7,085 nucleotides of DNA from Pseudomonadota bacterium (GTDB taxonomy: Bacteria; Pseudomonadota; Alphaproteobacteria; UBA9219; RGZA01): contig JACQAB010000142.1 of the NCBI GenBank assembly GCA_016195205.1, positions 1 to 7,085 of the forward strand, in the 5' to 3' direction. Below the pieces are notes generated by a model, which saw only the letters and a list, made by a program, of their open reading frames with translations, was not told the origin of the DNA and did no database searches. The number at the start of each line of letters is the position of its first letter. Within the stretch, counting starts at the first letter, position 1. Of this stretch, positions 1 to 6,545 are shown piece after piece. The position numbers were made by a program, and so were the translations under genes.

Positions 1-116
1 ATCAATCTTGTAAAAAACAAGGAATCTTCGGGTTTTACGGCAGCGCAACTATACATTCCCTTGCTTTCATGGAATTCCTTTCGCTACCTATAGCGTTTAC
101 GCCTTGGGCAACCAGC

Positions 117-130
117 GGAGACCTCGCGTG
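117..130 (+). promoter_or_regulatory. Ribosome binding site that selects the GTG start of dxs
   Basis: A GGAG at 117-120 lies 7 nt before a GTG at 128-130. The in-frame TTG at 104 would add eight residues (MGNQRRPR) but has no purine-rich sequence at the right distance. The GTG is therefore the better start. The sequence at 1-103 shows no gene I recognise and no convincing sigma-70 promoter. A short CTTGT/ACAAG hairpin is present near position 7-21. Confidence 0.6.
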
Positions 131-2074
131 GCCAATCCATCAGCCAACCCCCACCACCAAACGCCCCTTCTCGATCAGGTAAATATCCCCGCCGATCTTC
201 GCAAGCTGCAGCCCAAGCAGTTGCCGCAGCTGGCCGACGAATTGCGCGCCGAAACCATCGATGCCGTGTCAGTGACCGGCGGGCATCTGGGCGCGGGCCT
301 GGGTGTGGTCGAACTTACTGTGGCGCTGCATTACGTTTTCAATACTCCGGATGACCGTTTGGTGTGGGATGTGGGCCATCAGGCCTATCCGCATAAAATC
401 CTCACCGGCCGCCGTGACCGCATCCGCACCTTGCGGCAGGGCGGGGGGCTTTCCGGTTTCACCAAGCGTTCCGAAAGCGAATATGACCCGTTCGGCGCGG
501 CGCACAGTTCCACCTCCATCTCGGCCGCCCTGGGCATGGCCGTGGCGCGCGACAAGCTGAAGAAAACCAACCACACCATCTCGGTGATCGGCGACGGTTC
601 CATTTCCGCCGGCATGGCCTATGAGGCGATGAACAACGCCGGGGCCATGCATTCGAAACTGATCGTGATTTTGAACGACAATAACATGTCAATCGCGCCG
701 CCCACGGGGGCCCTCAGCGCCTATTTGTCGCGCATTGTTTCCAGCCGCGAATACAGGAGCTTGCGGCACCTGGGCAAGAATATGAGCAAGATCTTCCCCA
801 AACCTATGCGCGATGCCGCCCGCAAGGCGGAATCCTATGCCCGCGGCATGGTCACGGGCGGCACGCTGTTCGAGGAAATGGGCTTTTATTACATCGGCCC
901 CATCGACGGCCATAATCTGGATCATCTGCTGCCGGTTCTGGAAAACGTGAAGAACGATGTGGATCCCGGCCCGGTTCTTATTCATGTGGTGACGCAGAAG
1001 GGCAAGGGCTTCGGTCCGGCCTTGGCCGCCGCCGACAAATGCCATGCGGTGAACAAGTTCGACGTTATTACGGGTGAGCAAATCAAACCCAAACCCGGCG
1101 CGCCGACCTATACCAAGGTTTTTGCCGAAGCGCTGATCAAGGAAGCCGAGGTGGATGAAAAAATCGTCGCCGTCACGGCGGCCATGCCGTCGGGCACGGG
1201 CGTGGATATTTTTGGCAAGCGTTTTCCCGACCGCACGTTTGATGTAGGCATTGCCGAACAGCACGCGGTGACGTTTGCTGCGGGCCTTGCCACCGAGGGG
1301 CTGAAGCCCTTTGCGGTGATTTATTCCACCTTCCTGCAGCGCGCCTATGACCAGGTGGTGCATGACGTGGCGATTCAGAACCTGCCGGTGCGCTTCATGA
1401 TGGACCGCGCCGGCCTGGTGGGCGCCGATGGCTGCACCCATGCCGGATCGTTCGATCTGGCTTATCTGGGCTGCCTGCCCAATTTCATGATCATGGCGGC
1501 GGCGGATGAAGTTGAACTGATGCATATGGTGGCCACGTCGGCCGCTTATAACGAAGGCCCCAGTGCGGTGCGCTATCCGCGCGGCGAAGGCATGGGCCTC
1601 AAACTGCCGGAACGCGGGCAGGTGCTGGCGCTGGGCAAGGGCCGCATCATGCGCGAAGGCACGGCGGTGGCCATTCTGAATCTAGGCACGCGCTTGGCCG
1701 AATGCGTGAAGGCCGCGGATGAGCTTGCCACCTATGGCCTATCCACCACCGTGGCCGATATGCGCTTTGCCAAGCCGCTGGATGAAAAACTGGTGCGTGA
1801 GCTGGCGGCCGAACATGAAGTGGTCATTACCATCGAGGAAGGCGCGGTGGGCGGCTTTGGCGCGCATGTGATGCAATACCTGGCGAATGAAGGCTTCATG
1901 GACCGTGGCTTGAAGATTCGCGTCATGACTCTGCCCGATATTTTCCAGGATCATGACAACCCGGTGAAGCAATACGATCAGGCGGGGCTGAATGCCGCGC
2001 AGATCGTGGCTAAGGCCTTGGAAGCCTTGGGCGAAACGGCCCTGCGCATAAAAGCGAAAGCCGCGGGGGCTTAA
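128..2074 (+). CDS. dxs: 1-deoxy-D-xylulose-5-phosphate synthase
   Basis: Dxs condenses pyruvate with glyceraldehyde 3-phosphate, releasing CO2, to make 1-deoxy-D-xylulose 5-phosphate. This is the first step of the MEP isoprenoid pathway, and the product also feeds thiamine and pyridoxal synthesis. It is a cytosolic thiamine-diphosphate enzyme. The 648-residue product matches the usual length. The N-terminal domain carries TGGHLGAGLG with His53, DVGHQAYPHKILTGRRD, and the cofactor/Mg motif GDGSISAGM (GDG at 155-157) ending in the NDNNMSI segment. The pyrimidine-binding domain has DVGIAEQHAVTFAAGLA, where Glu377 corresponds to the Glu that activates the thiamine ring, and DRAGLVGADGCTHAGSFD. 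The transketolase-like C-terminal domain includes VRYPRGEG and EEGAVGGFG. All key residues I looked for are present, so the enzyme should be active. The start is the GTG with a GGAG 7 nt upstream; a TTG at 104 is a weaker alternative. The mlaC-like gene follows after 51 nt, so the two may be co-transcribed. Confidence 0.97.
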   Translation: MANPSANPHHQTPLLDQVNIPADLRKLQPKQLPQLADELRAETIDAVSVTGGHLGAGLGVVELTVALHYVFNTPDDRLVWDVGHQAYPHKILTGRRDRIRTLRQGGGLSGFTKRSESEYDPFGAAHSSTSISAALGMAVARDKLKKTNHTISVIGDGSISAGMAYEAMNNAGAMHSKLIVILNDNNMSIAPPTGALSAYLSRIVSSREYRSLRHLGKNMSKIFPKPMRDAARKAESYARGMVTGGTLFEEMGFYYIGPIDGHNLDHLLPVLENVKNDVDPGPVLIHVVTQKGKGFGPALAAADKCHAVNKFDVITGEQIKPKPGAPTYTKVFAEALIKEAEVDEKIVAVTAAMPSGTGVDIFGKRFPDRTFDVGIAEQHAVTFAAGLATEGLKPFAVIYSTFLQRAYDQVVHDVAIQNLPVRFMMDRAGLVGADGCTHAGSFDLAYLGCLPNFMIMAAADEVELMHMVATSAAYNEGPSAVRYPRGEGMGLKLPERGQVLALGKGRIMREGTAVAILNLGTRLAECVKAADELATYGLSTTVADMRFAKPLDEKLVRELAAEHEVVITIEEGAVGGFGAHVMQYLANEGFMDRGLKIRVMTLPDIFQDHDNPVKQYDQAGLNAAQIVAKALEALGETALRIKAKAAGA

Positions 2075-2084
2075 AAGGTTTTTT
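2058..2084 (+). terminator. Weak possible terminator at the end of dxs
   Basis: AAGCC (2058-2062) can pair with GGCTT (2068-2072) around a GCGGG loop. Six T residues follow at 2079-2084. The stem is only 5 bp, the T tract starts 6 nt beyond it, and the structure overlaps the dxs stop codon. It could attenuate but is unlikely to be a strong terminator. Confidence 0.2.
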
Positions 2085-2125
2085 GCCTCATAATTGACAT
2101 GCTAAAAAGGAATATAGAGGACACC

Positions 2126-2939
2126 ATGATTACGCGCCCCCTTGTTTTTTCTCTGATCGCTCTTCTTGCCGTTGCTGGCGCGGCGTTGCCCGGCGTTTCG
2201 CGCGCCGAAGACGCCATGGTAATAACGGTAACGGCGCCTCCTGCCGCCACACCGGCTCCGGCAGTAGCCCCGGCGAAAACTGTTGTTAAAAAGAAAACCG
2301 TCCAGAAGAAATCTTCCAAAAAAACAGTTCAGCAATCCAAGACCAAGGCGAAATCCGCCGTGAAAACCGTCGCGAAAAAAGCGCCGGTGAAAACCGCCGC
2401 GGTTAAACCTCCAGTGTCGCTCAGCGCCGTTCCAGTGGTCGAAGAGCCAAAATTGGTGACGGCCGCCGCTCATACCCGCTCGATGGCGGAAATGGCCACT
2501 CCGCCGGCCGGGGCGGGGAGTGCCGCTACCCAGGTGGTACGCCAGTTCTATGACCAGCTCACCGAAACCATGAAGCAGGGCGACCGCTTGGGTTTCAGCG
2601 GGCGCTATGCCAAGCTGCAAACCGCCATGGAACGCAGTTTTAACCTGGATGAAATGATGCGCACCGCCGCGGGCCCTTCATGGACCGAGGCCACCCCGCA
2701 GCAGCAAAAGCAGCTGGCCAGCGCCTTCCATACCTTCAGCATTTCGAACTACGCCAATCGCTTCCCGCGCTATGGCGGCGAGCAGTTCGAAGTGTCGGGT
2801 GAAAGATGTGTATGTGAACGGCACCATTTCCGAAATGGCCACCCGCCGTTCGGAATTTGGCTCGATCCTGCGCCGTGACGGGGCCGACGCCCTCCTGCGC
2901 CTTTTGCAGCAGAAAAGCAGCGAGCTTTCGAATTCGTAG
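2126..2939 (+). pseudogene. MlaC/Ttg2D/HpnM-family lipid-transport protein, frame broken by an apparent internal deletion
   Basis: Intact members are periplasmic proteins that shuttle phospholipids between membranes for an MCE-type ABC transporter; HpnM homologues sit in hopanoid clusters. The ATG at 2126 has AGAGGA just upstream. Residues 1-27 are a Sec signal peptide (MITRPLVFSLIALL... SRA|ED). Residues about 36-96 are a Lys/Ala/Pro-rich linker not usual in the family. The MlaC domain starts near residue 130: VVRQFYDQL, FNLDEMMRTAAG.SW, ATPQQQKQL..AF, and NYANRFPRYGGEQFEVSGE up to residue 226. The original frame then runs into 24 unrelated residues and stops at 2876-2878. A different frame from 2799 gives VKDVYVNGTISEMATRRSEF and ILRRDGADALL, stopping at TAG 2937-2939, which is the expected family C-terminus. 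About 30 residues normally lying between these blocks are absent. The product is probably non-functional, or a truncated protein of about 250 residues with an altered tail. A sequencing or assembly fault is possible, but a simple one-base error would not remove a whole block. The family assignment is firm; HpnM versus MlaC is not resolved. Confidence 0.85.
2796..2804 (+). other. Candidate deletion junction (CGGGTGAAA) in the mlaC-like gene
   Basis: The nine bases read as the end of SGE(K) in the upstream frame and as (W)RVK in the downstream frame. Both fit what the family has at the two edges of the missing block. One copy left where two short direct repeats may once have stood is what slipped-strand or microhomology deletion would leave. 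The lost copy cannot be seen, so this is inference. Confidence 0.45.
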
Positions 2940-2984
2940 GCGGAATTAACTGTCTTTTCCGTGGATAAACAACGGACTCAATCC

Positions 2985-3042
2985 GACTCTTATTGTGTTT
3001 TTATTTTCACCTTAATTAGGTATATTGCCTGCGATTTTTCAT
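2985..3042 (+). promoter_or_regulatory. AT-rich promoter-like region upstream of the 3056 open frame
   Basis: The base composition drops sharply to AT-rich after the mlaC-like gene. TATATT at 3021-3026 is a fair -10 box. The hexamer 17 nt upstream (2998-3003, TTTTTA) matches the -35 consensus poorly. TTGTGT at 2993-2998 is a better match but 22 nt away. A promoter here would serve the 3056 frame and the glycosyltransferase-rmuC pair. Confidence 0.3.
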
Positions 3043-3048
3043 AAGGAG
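3043..3048 (+). promoter_or_regulatory. Strong Shine-Dalgarno sequence AAGGAG
   Basis: AAGGAG lies 7 nt before the ATG at 3056, which is near-ideal spacing. It is the best ribosome binding site in the window, and it is the main reason to take the following open frame seriously. Confidence 0.5.
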
Positions 3049-3055
3049 TTTTTAT

Positions 3056-3382
3056 ATGGCTAGAAAAAATGTTTTACGCACAAAACTTCCGCCTAGGTCC
3101 AACGTTGCGATAGCAAATTCGCGGCGCTTTTGCGCGTTACTTGCCGCGCAACCGGAAGGTGGACATCCTCTCCTCGTAACTTTTGTGCGGGAGCAGGCAA
3201 AGGTGCTGTTTTCATCGTCTCCGGTAGTGCCTAATCCGGTCTCCGTAAAGCCATGGGTAGGCTTGTGTTCCTCGCTTGGGGAAGACGCAGCGGCGGCGCT
3301 TCAGCGTCAACCCGGCGGCATCACCACAGTAGCCGGTACGCCAGGGCATGTAGAAGCTGGTACGGCGCTGCAAGTCGCCTAA
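3056..3382 (+). CDS. Hypothetical 108-residue protein (reality uncertain)
   Basis: I do not recognise this protein. It begins MARKNVLRTKLPPRSN, has a basic N-terminus, no signal peptide, no clear membrane segment and no known motif. In favour of a gene are the AAGGAG at 7 nt spacing, the AT-rich promoter-like stretch upstream, and a stop codon 38 nt before the glycosyltransferase start, which fits a two- or three-gene transcript. Against it, third codon positions are only about half G or C by my count, lower than in dxs, the glycosyltransferase or rmuC. Codons rare in the neighbours (AGA, AGG, ATA, TTA, many GTA) are common here. Several inverted repeats run through it. It may be a recently acquired small gene, an untranslated leader, or a structured RNA. 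No function is proposed. Confidence 0.35.
   Translation: MARKNVLRTKLPPRSNVAIANSRRFCALLAAQPEGGHPLLVTFVREQAKVLFSSSPVVPNPVSVKPWVGLCSSLGEDAAAALQRQPGGITTVAGTPGHVEAGTALQVA
3077..3308 (+). repeat. Cluster of inverted repeats inside the 2940-3420 island
   Basis: CGCACAAAA (3077-3085) is perfectly complementary to TTTTGTGCG (3181-3189). Inside that pair, TTGCGCG (3130-3136) pairs with CGCGCAA (3145-3151) around an 8-nt loop. Downstream, AAGCC (3248-3252) pairs with GGCTT (3260-3264) around a 7-nt loop. GACGCAGCG (3284-3292) pairs with CGCT (3297-3300) plus GCGTC (3304-3308), with a 3-nt bulge and a 4-nt loop. Together they suggest RNA structure, but short stems also arise by chance in GC-rich DNA. 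Confidence 0.4.
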
Positions 3383-3420
3383 ACGCTTGGATTAAATCCA
3401 GCCGCGGGGTAATTTGTCGC

Positions 3421-5166
3421 ATGCCCCAACAAGCTTCAGCAAAGCAGAACCTGCGCACGGTTTTCGACAAAATCTCGGGCCTGTTTCAGGCCGGGCGGTT
3501 GCGCGAGGCCGACCAAGCCGCCGAAAACGTACTGGCTGAACATCCCGGCAATGTGAATTTCCTGCATCTGGCCGGGCTTATCAAACAAAACCTTGGTGAC
3601 CACGCCCTGGCGGAAAAACTGCTTTCCAGTGCCCATGCCCTGCGGCCCGAACAGGGCGACATCCTGCACAACCTTGCCGTTTTTTACGTCAGCCGTGGCC
3701 GCATGGCCGAGGCCCAGCCGCTTTACGCCCGGCTGGTGGAAATAGCACCCACCCAGGCGCCGCTGTGGGCCACCTATGGGCATATTCTGCGCAACGAAGG
3801 CCATCTCCGTGCGGCGCTGGAGGCTTTTGAAAAAGCGCAAAGCCTGAAACCCGATGCCGGGCTTGAAGGGGCCATCGCCGTCACGCAACGCCAGCTTGCG
3901 TTGTGGGATGTGCCGCCGCTTGCGCCCGGTAAAATCACCGCCGCGCTGGCGCCGATTTTCGTGGAAGATCCGGCGCAGCATCTGGCCATCGTTCGCCGTG
4001 CCTCAGAGCAGGTGAAACCTGTTTCACGTTACGAAGCTAAGCCCAAAAAGGAAGACCGCCTGCGCATCGGCTATCTGTCATGCGATTTTCATGAGCATGC
4101 CACCAGTCATTTAATTGCTGAGCTTTTTGCCTTGCATGACCGCGCGAATTTTGAAGTGTTCGTTTATTCCTATGGCCCGCAGGACGACGCGCCCATCCGC
4201 GCGCGGCTGAAACAGGGGGCCGAGCATTGGATGGAATGCGGCGGCCCGCCGCCCGCCGCGGTGGCTGAGCGCATTTTCCGTGACCGCATCCAGGTTCTGG
4301 TTGATCTGAAAGGCTACACCCGCGGCGGCATGCCCGAAGTGCTGGCGGCGCGGCCCGCGCCGGTGATTATGGAATGGCTGGGCTATCCGGGTAGCATGGG
4401 CGCGGATTTTGTGGATTACACCATCGCCGATGCCACGCTGGTTCCGCCCGAACTGCGCGCGCAGTATCCGGAAAAAATCGTGTTCATGCCGGGCAGTTAT
4501 CAAATCAACGACCGGCAGCGGCCCGTGGCCGACGTCAAAACCCGCGCGGAATACGGATTGCCCGAAGAAGCTTTCGTGCTGTGCTGTTTCAACCAGGTTT
4601 ACAAAATCACCCCGCAAATCTTCAGCGTGTGGATGAGCGTGATGTGCAACGATGCGCAAACGGTGCTGTGGCTTTTCGCCACGCATGAAGAAGCTGTTTC
4701 GCAATTGCAGGCCGAGGCGAAAGCGCGCGCGGTTGATCCTGCCCGGCTTATCTTTGCGCCGAAACTTCCGCAGGCTGAGCACCTTGCCCGTTATCGCGCG
4801 GCGGATCTGGTGCTGGATACGTCACCCTATGGCGGGCACACCACCACCAGCGATGCGCTTTGGGCCGGGGCGCCGGTGGTGGCGCTGCAGGGGCAAAGCT
4901 TTGCCGCGCGCGTTTCCGCCAGCCTGCTGAAGGCGGCGGGGCTGCCTGATTTTGTCACCCCCTCGCTTTCCGTTTACGAAGCCAAAATCCGTGAAATTCT
5001 GGCTCGGCCTCAAAGCCTGGAACCCGCCCGTAAGCGGCTGCAAAACCGGACAGAATTATTGCTTTTTAACACGCATCAGTTTGTGAAAAACCTGGAAAAC
5101 GCCTATACTCGCGCCTACGGCTTTTATGAAAAAAGCCAGGAGTTTTCCGATATCCGGTTTGAGTGA
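3421..5166 (+). CDS. TPR-containing GT41 (O-GlcNAc transferase / SPINDLY-like) glycosyltransferase
   Basis: Members of GT41 move a sugar from a nucleotide donor to Ser, Thr or other protein acceptors; bacterial members are poorly characterised and the donor here is unknown. The 581-residue cytosolic product has about four tetratricopeptide repeats (residues about 11-145; for example GRLREADQAAENVLAEHPGN and GHLRAALEAFEKAQSLKP), likely the acceptor-binding arm. The catalytic region follows. RIGYLSCDFHEHATSH (around 215-230) includes His226, aligning with the active-site His of human OGT. CFNQVYKITP contains Lys395, equivalent to the UDP-contacting Lys. HTTTSDALWAGAPVV (His473 onward) and FAARVSASLL match the donor-binding block. 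The ATG at 3421 is chosen because TPR-like sequence starts directly after it. The same frame is open back to an ATG at 3253, but that stretch does not look like protein. The Shine-Dalgarno is weak (GGGG at 3406-3409). rmuC begins 3 nt after the stop, so they are probably co-transcribed. Confidence 0.9.
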   Translation: MPQQASAKQNLRTVFDKISGLFQAGRLREADQAAENVLAEHPGNVNFLHLAGLIKQNLGDHALAEKLLSSAHALRPEQGDILHNLAVFYVSRGRMAEAQPLYARLVEIAPTQAPLWATYGHILRNEGHLRAALEAFEKAQSLKPDAGLEGAIAVTQRQLALWDVPPLAPGKITAALAPIFVEDPAQHLAIVRRASEQVKPVSRYEAKPKKEDRLRIGYLSCDFHEHATSHLIAELFALHDRANFEVFVYSYGPQDDAPIRARLKQGAEHWMECGGPPPAAVAERIFRDRIQVLVDLKGYTRGGMPEVLAARPAPVIMEWLGYPGSMGADFVDYTIADATLVPPELRAQYPEKIVFMPGSYQINDRQRPVADVKTRAEYGLPEEAFVLCCFNQVYKITPQIFSVWMSVMCNDAQTVLWLFATHEEAVSQLQAEAKARAVDPARLIFAPKLPQAEHLARYRAADLVLDTSPYGGHTTTSDALWAGAPVVALQGQSFAARVSASLLKAAGLPDFVTPSLSVYEAKIREILARPQSLEPARKRLQNRTELLLFNTHQFVKNLENAYTRAYGFYEKSQEFSDIRFE

Positions 5167-5169
5167 CGC

Positions 5170-6369
5170 ATGGAAAGCATTCTTATTTTCATTCTTGGGC
5201 TGGCGCTAGGTTTTGGCGCGGCGCTGCTGATGCAGAAAATTTCGCGCGCCCAGGCCAAGGACACCTTCCGCGCTCTGTCGGCCGAGGCCTTGCGCGCCAA
5301 CAACGACCAGTTCCTTGACTTGGCCAAAAACGTGCTGGCGCGCGAGCAGGAAGGCGTGCGCCACGACCTTGAAAAACGCACCCAGCACATGACGGATGTA
5401 CTGAAACCTTTTCAGGAAAAGCTGGACAAGCTGGATACGCATAACCGCGAAATGGAAAAACTTCGCGCTGGCGCCTATGAAGGCTTGCGCGAGCATTTAT
5501 CCAGCCTGGTGCAGGTGCAGCAGCAGCTTCGCCAGGAAACCACGCAGTTAAAACAGGCTTTGCGCCGTCCCGAAGGGCGTGGCCGCTGGGGGGAAATGCA
5601 GCTTCGCCGCGTCATGGAAATGGCGGGGATGATGGAGCATTGCGATTTTATCGAGCAGGTCAGCGAAACGGGCGATAACAGCCGGTTGCGCCCTGACGTG
5701 GTGGTGAAAATTCCCGGCGGGCGGCAGATTGTGATCGACTGCAAAACGCCGCTGGATGCGCTGCTGGATATCGCCGAAACCGATGAGGCCCTGGCACAAA
5801 ACCGCGAACGCCACGCCGCGGCGCTGCGCGAGCACATCAAAAAACTCAGCGCCAAAACCTATTGGCAACAGTTTGAGATGACGCCCGACTTTGTCGTGCT
5901 GTTCATGCCGGGCGAACATTTCCTTTCCGTCGCCCTGCAGCAGCAGCCCGAGTTGTTCGATTTCGCCTTCGAAAGCCGGGTGATTTTGGCGACGCCGCTG
6001 AATCTGATCGCCCTGCTGCGCACGGTGGAGCGCGCCTGGCGCCAGGAACGCCAGGCCGAGCATGCCCGCGTCATCGCCCGGCTGGGCAAGGAGTTGTTCG
6101 AAACCCTGCATGTTTTCACCGACCATTTCCGCAAGGTGGGCGAGGCCTTGGGCCGCAGCGTGAAATCCTATAACGAGGCGGTGGGCACCTTTGAAAGCCG
6201 CGCTTTAACGCGCGCGCGCAAGCTGGGCGAATACGGCATTCAGATGGAAAAGGAAATGGACGTGCTGGAGCCGCTGGAAATCGTCACCCGGCCGCTTTCT
6301 TTGCCTGCTTCGGAAGGTGAAGAGGATGAAGCCGAATTGCCGTGCATCTCACGGAAAGGCGCTGGTTAA
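5170..6369 (+). CDS. rmuC: RmuC-family DNA recombination-limiting protein
   Basis: RmuC limits inversions between short inverted repeats in E. coli and is thought to be a membrane-anchored nuclease, although its biochemistry is not well established. The 399-residue product has one N-terminal membrane segment (about residues 4-21, ILIFILGLALGFGAALLM). A charged coiled-coil follows to about residue 130 (Gln, Glu, Lys and Leu rich). The RmuC core carries GRWGEMQLRRV (138-148) and a PD-(D/E)xK-like site made of RPDVVV (Asp176) and VIDCK (Asp190, Lys192). Further core blocks are FVVLFMPGEHFL, ILATPLNLIALLRTVE and SYNEAVGTFESR. It is shorter than the roughly 475-residue E. coli protein, mainly in the coiled coil and tail. 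The start sits 3 nt after the glycosyltransferase stop, with only a weak GAG as ribosome site, which suggests translational coupling. Confidence 0.93.
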   Translation: MESILIFILGLALGFGAALLMQKISRAQAKDTFRALSAEALRANNDQFLDLAKNVLAREQEGVRHDLEKRTQHMTDVLKPFQEKLDKLDTHNREMEKLRAGAYEGLREHLSSLVQVQQQLRQETTQLKQALRRPEGRGRWGEMQLRRVMEMAGMMEHCDFIEQVSETGDNSRLRPDVVVKIPGGRQIVIDCKTPLDALLDIAETDEALAQNRERHAAALREHIKKLSAKTYWQQFEMTPDFVVLFMPGEHFLSVALQQQPELFDFAFESRVILATPLNLIALLRTVERAWRQERQAEHARVIARLGKELFETLHVFTDHFRKVGEALGRSVKSYNEAVGTFESRALTRARKLGEYGIQMEKEMDVLEPLEIVTRPLSLPASEGEEDEAELPCISRKGAG

Positions 6370-6376
6370 AAGGAGT

Positions 6377-6511
6377 TGTCATCCCGGCCGACCCCGCACT
6401 TGATGCGGGGGAGAGCCGGGATCCCATTTGTTTTCTTTTGAAAAATTAATAAAATGGGATCCCGGGTCGCGCTTCCTCCGCATGCGCGGAGGTCGCTTGC
6501 CCGGGATGACA
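6377..6511. repeat. 135-bp composite palindromic repeat between rmuC and def
   Basis: The ends are an 11-bp perfect inverted repeat, TGTCATCCCGG (6377-6387) and CCGGGATGACA (6501-6511). The left half is itself a hairpin: ATCCCGGC (6381-6388) with GCCGGGAT (6415-6422), enclosing CCCCGC/GCGGGG (6392-6397 and 6405-6410). The right half is another: ATCCCGGG (6459-6466) with CCCGGGAT (6500-6507), enclosing CCTCCGC/GCGGAGG (6475-6481 and 6486-6492). The inner sides of the halves also pair with each other over 14 bp (6416-6429 with 6452-6465) around an AT-rich loop that holds TTTTC/GAAAA. It looks like two copies of a dispersed CATCCCGG-type repeat in head-to-head array. No open frame lies within it, so it would need help in trans to move. 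Confidence 0.8.
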
Positions 6512-6520
6512 TGGTTTTTT
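6459..6520 (+). terminator. Possible rho-independent terminator after rmuC
   Basis: The right-hand hairpin of the repeat has an 8-bp outer stem (6459-6466 with 6500-6507) and a 7-bp inner stem. It is followed 7 nt later by six T residues (6515-6520). The gap between stem and T tract is longer than usual. The left-hand hairpin also runs into a T-rich stretch (6427-6439). Either could end the glycosyltransferase-rmuC transcript. Confidence 0.35.
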
Positions 6521-6545
6521 AACGGGAAACAGCTAAATTAAGCCC

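Noticed and set aside
1..103. Tail of an upstream gene such as xseB
   Set aside because: One frame is open to a stop at 91-93, but its 30 residues show no similarity I recognise to XseB or any other family.
689..1525. Long open frame on the minus strand inside dxs (278 codons)
   Set aside because: It is the complement of a strongly conserved GC-rich gene. Its translation is rich in His, Gln, Arg and Gly without any family motif, as expected of an antisense shadow. The same holds for the minus-strand frames under the glycosyltransferase, rmuC and def.
2094..2118. Consensus TTGACA (2094-2099) with TATAGA (2113-2118) upstream of the mlaC-like gene
   Set aside because: The spacing is 13 nt, too short for a sigma-70 promoter, and it would start transcription almost at the ATG.
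3385..3403. TTGGATTAAATCCAG as a tRNA T-arm or attachment-site remnant
   Set aside because: The loop does not match TTCRANY, and no other tRNA arms or integrase gene are nearby.
3056..3420. Permuted two-piece tmRNA of the alphaproteobacterial kind
   Set aside because: The size fits, and one frame contains AN...ALLAA, which resembles a tag. However, no stop codon follows, there is no ANDN tag start, no T-arm-like GGTTCRAATCC, and no TTCGAC motif at a plausible place.
3461..3475. GGTTTTCGACA, resembling the conserved 5' part of tmRNA
   Set aside because: It lies inside the first TPR of the glycosyltransferase and encodes ordinary residues (VFDK); no acceptor stem partner is present.
6377..6511. 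Insertion sequence or CRISPR array
   Set aside because: There is no transposase frame, no clear target duplication, and no set of three or more evenly spaced direct repeats.
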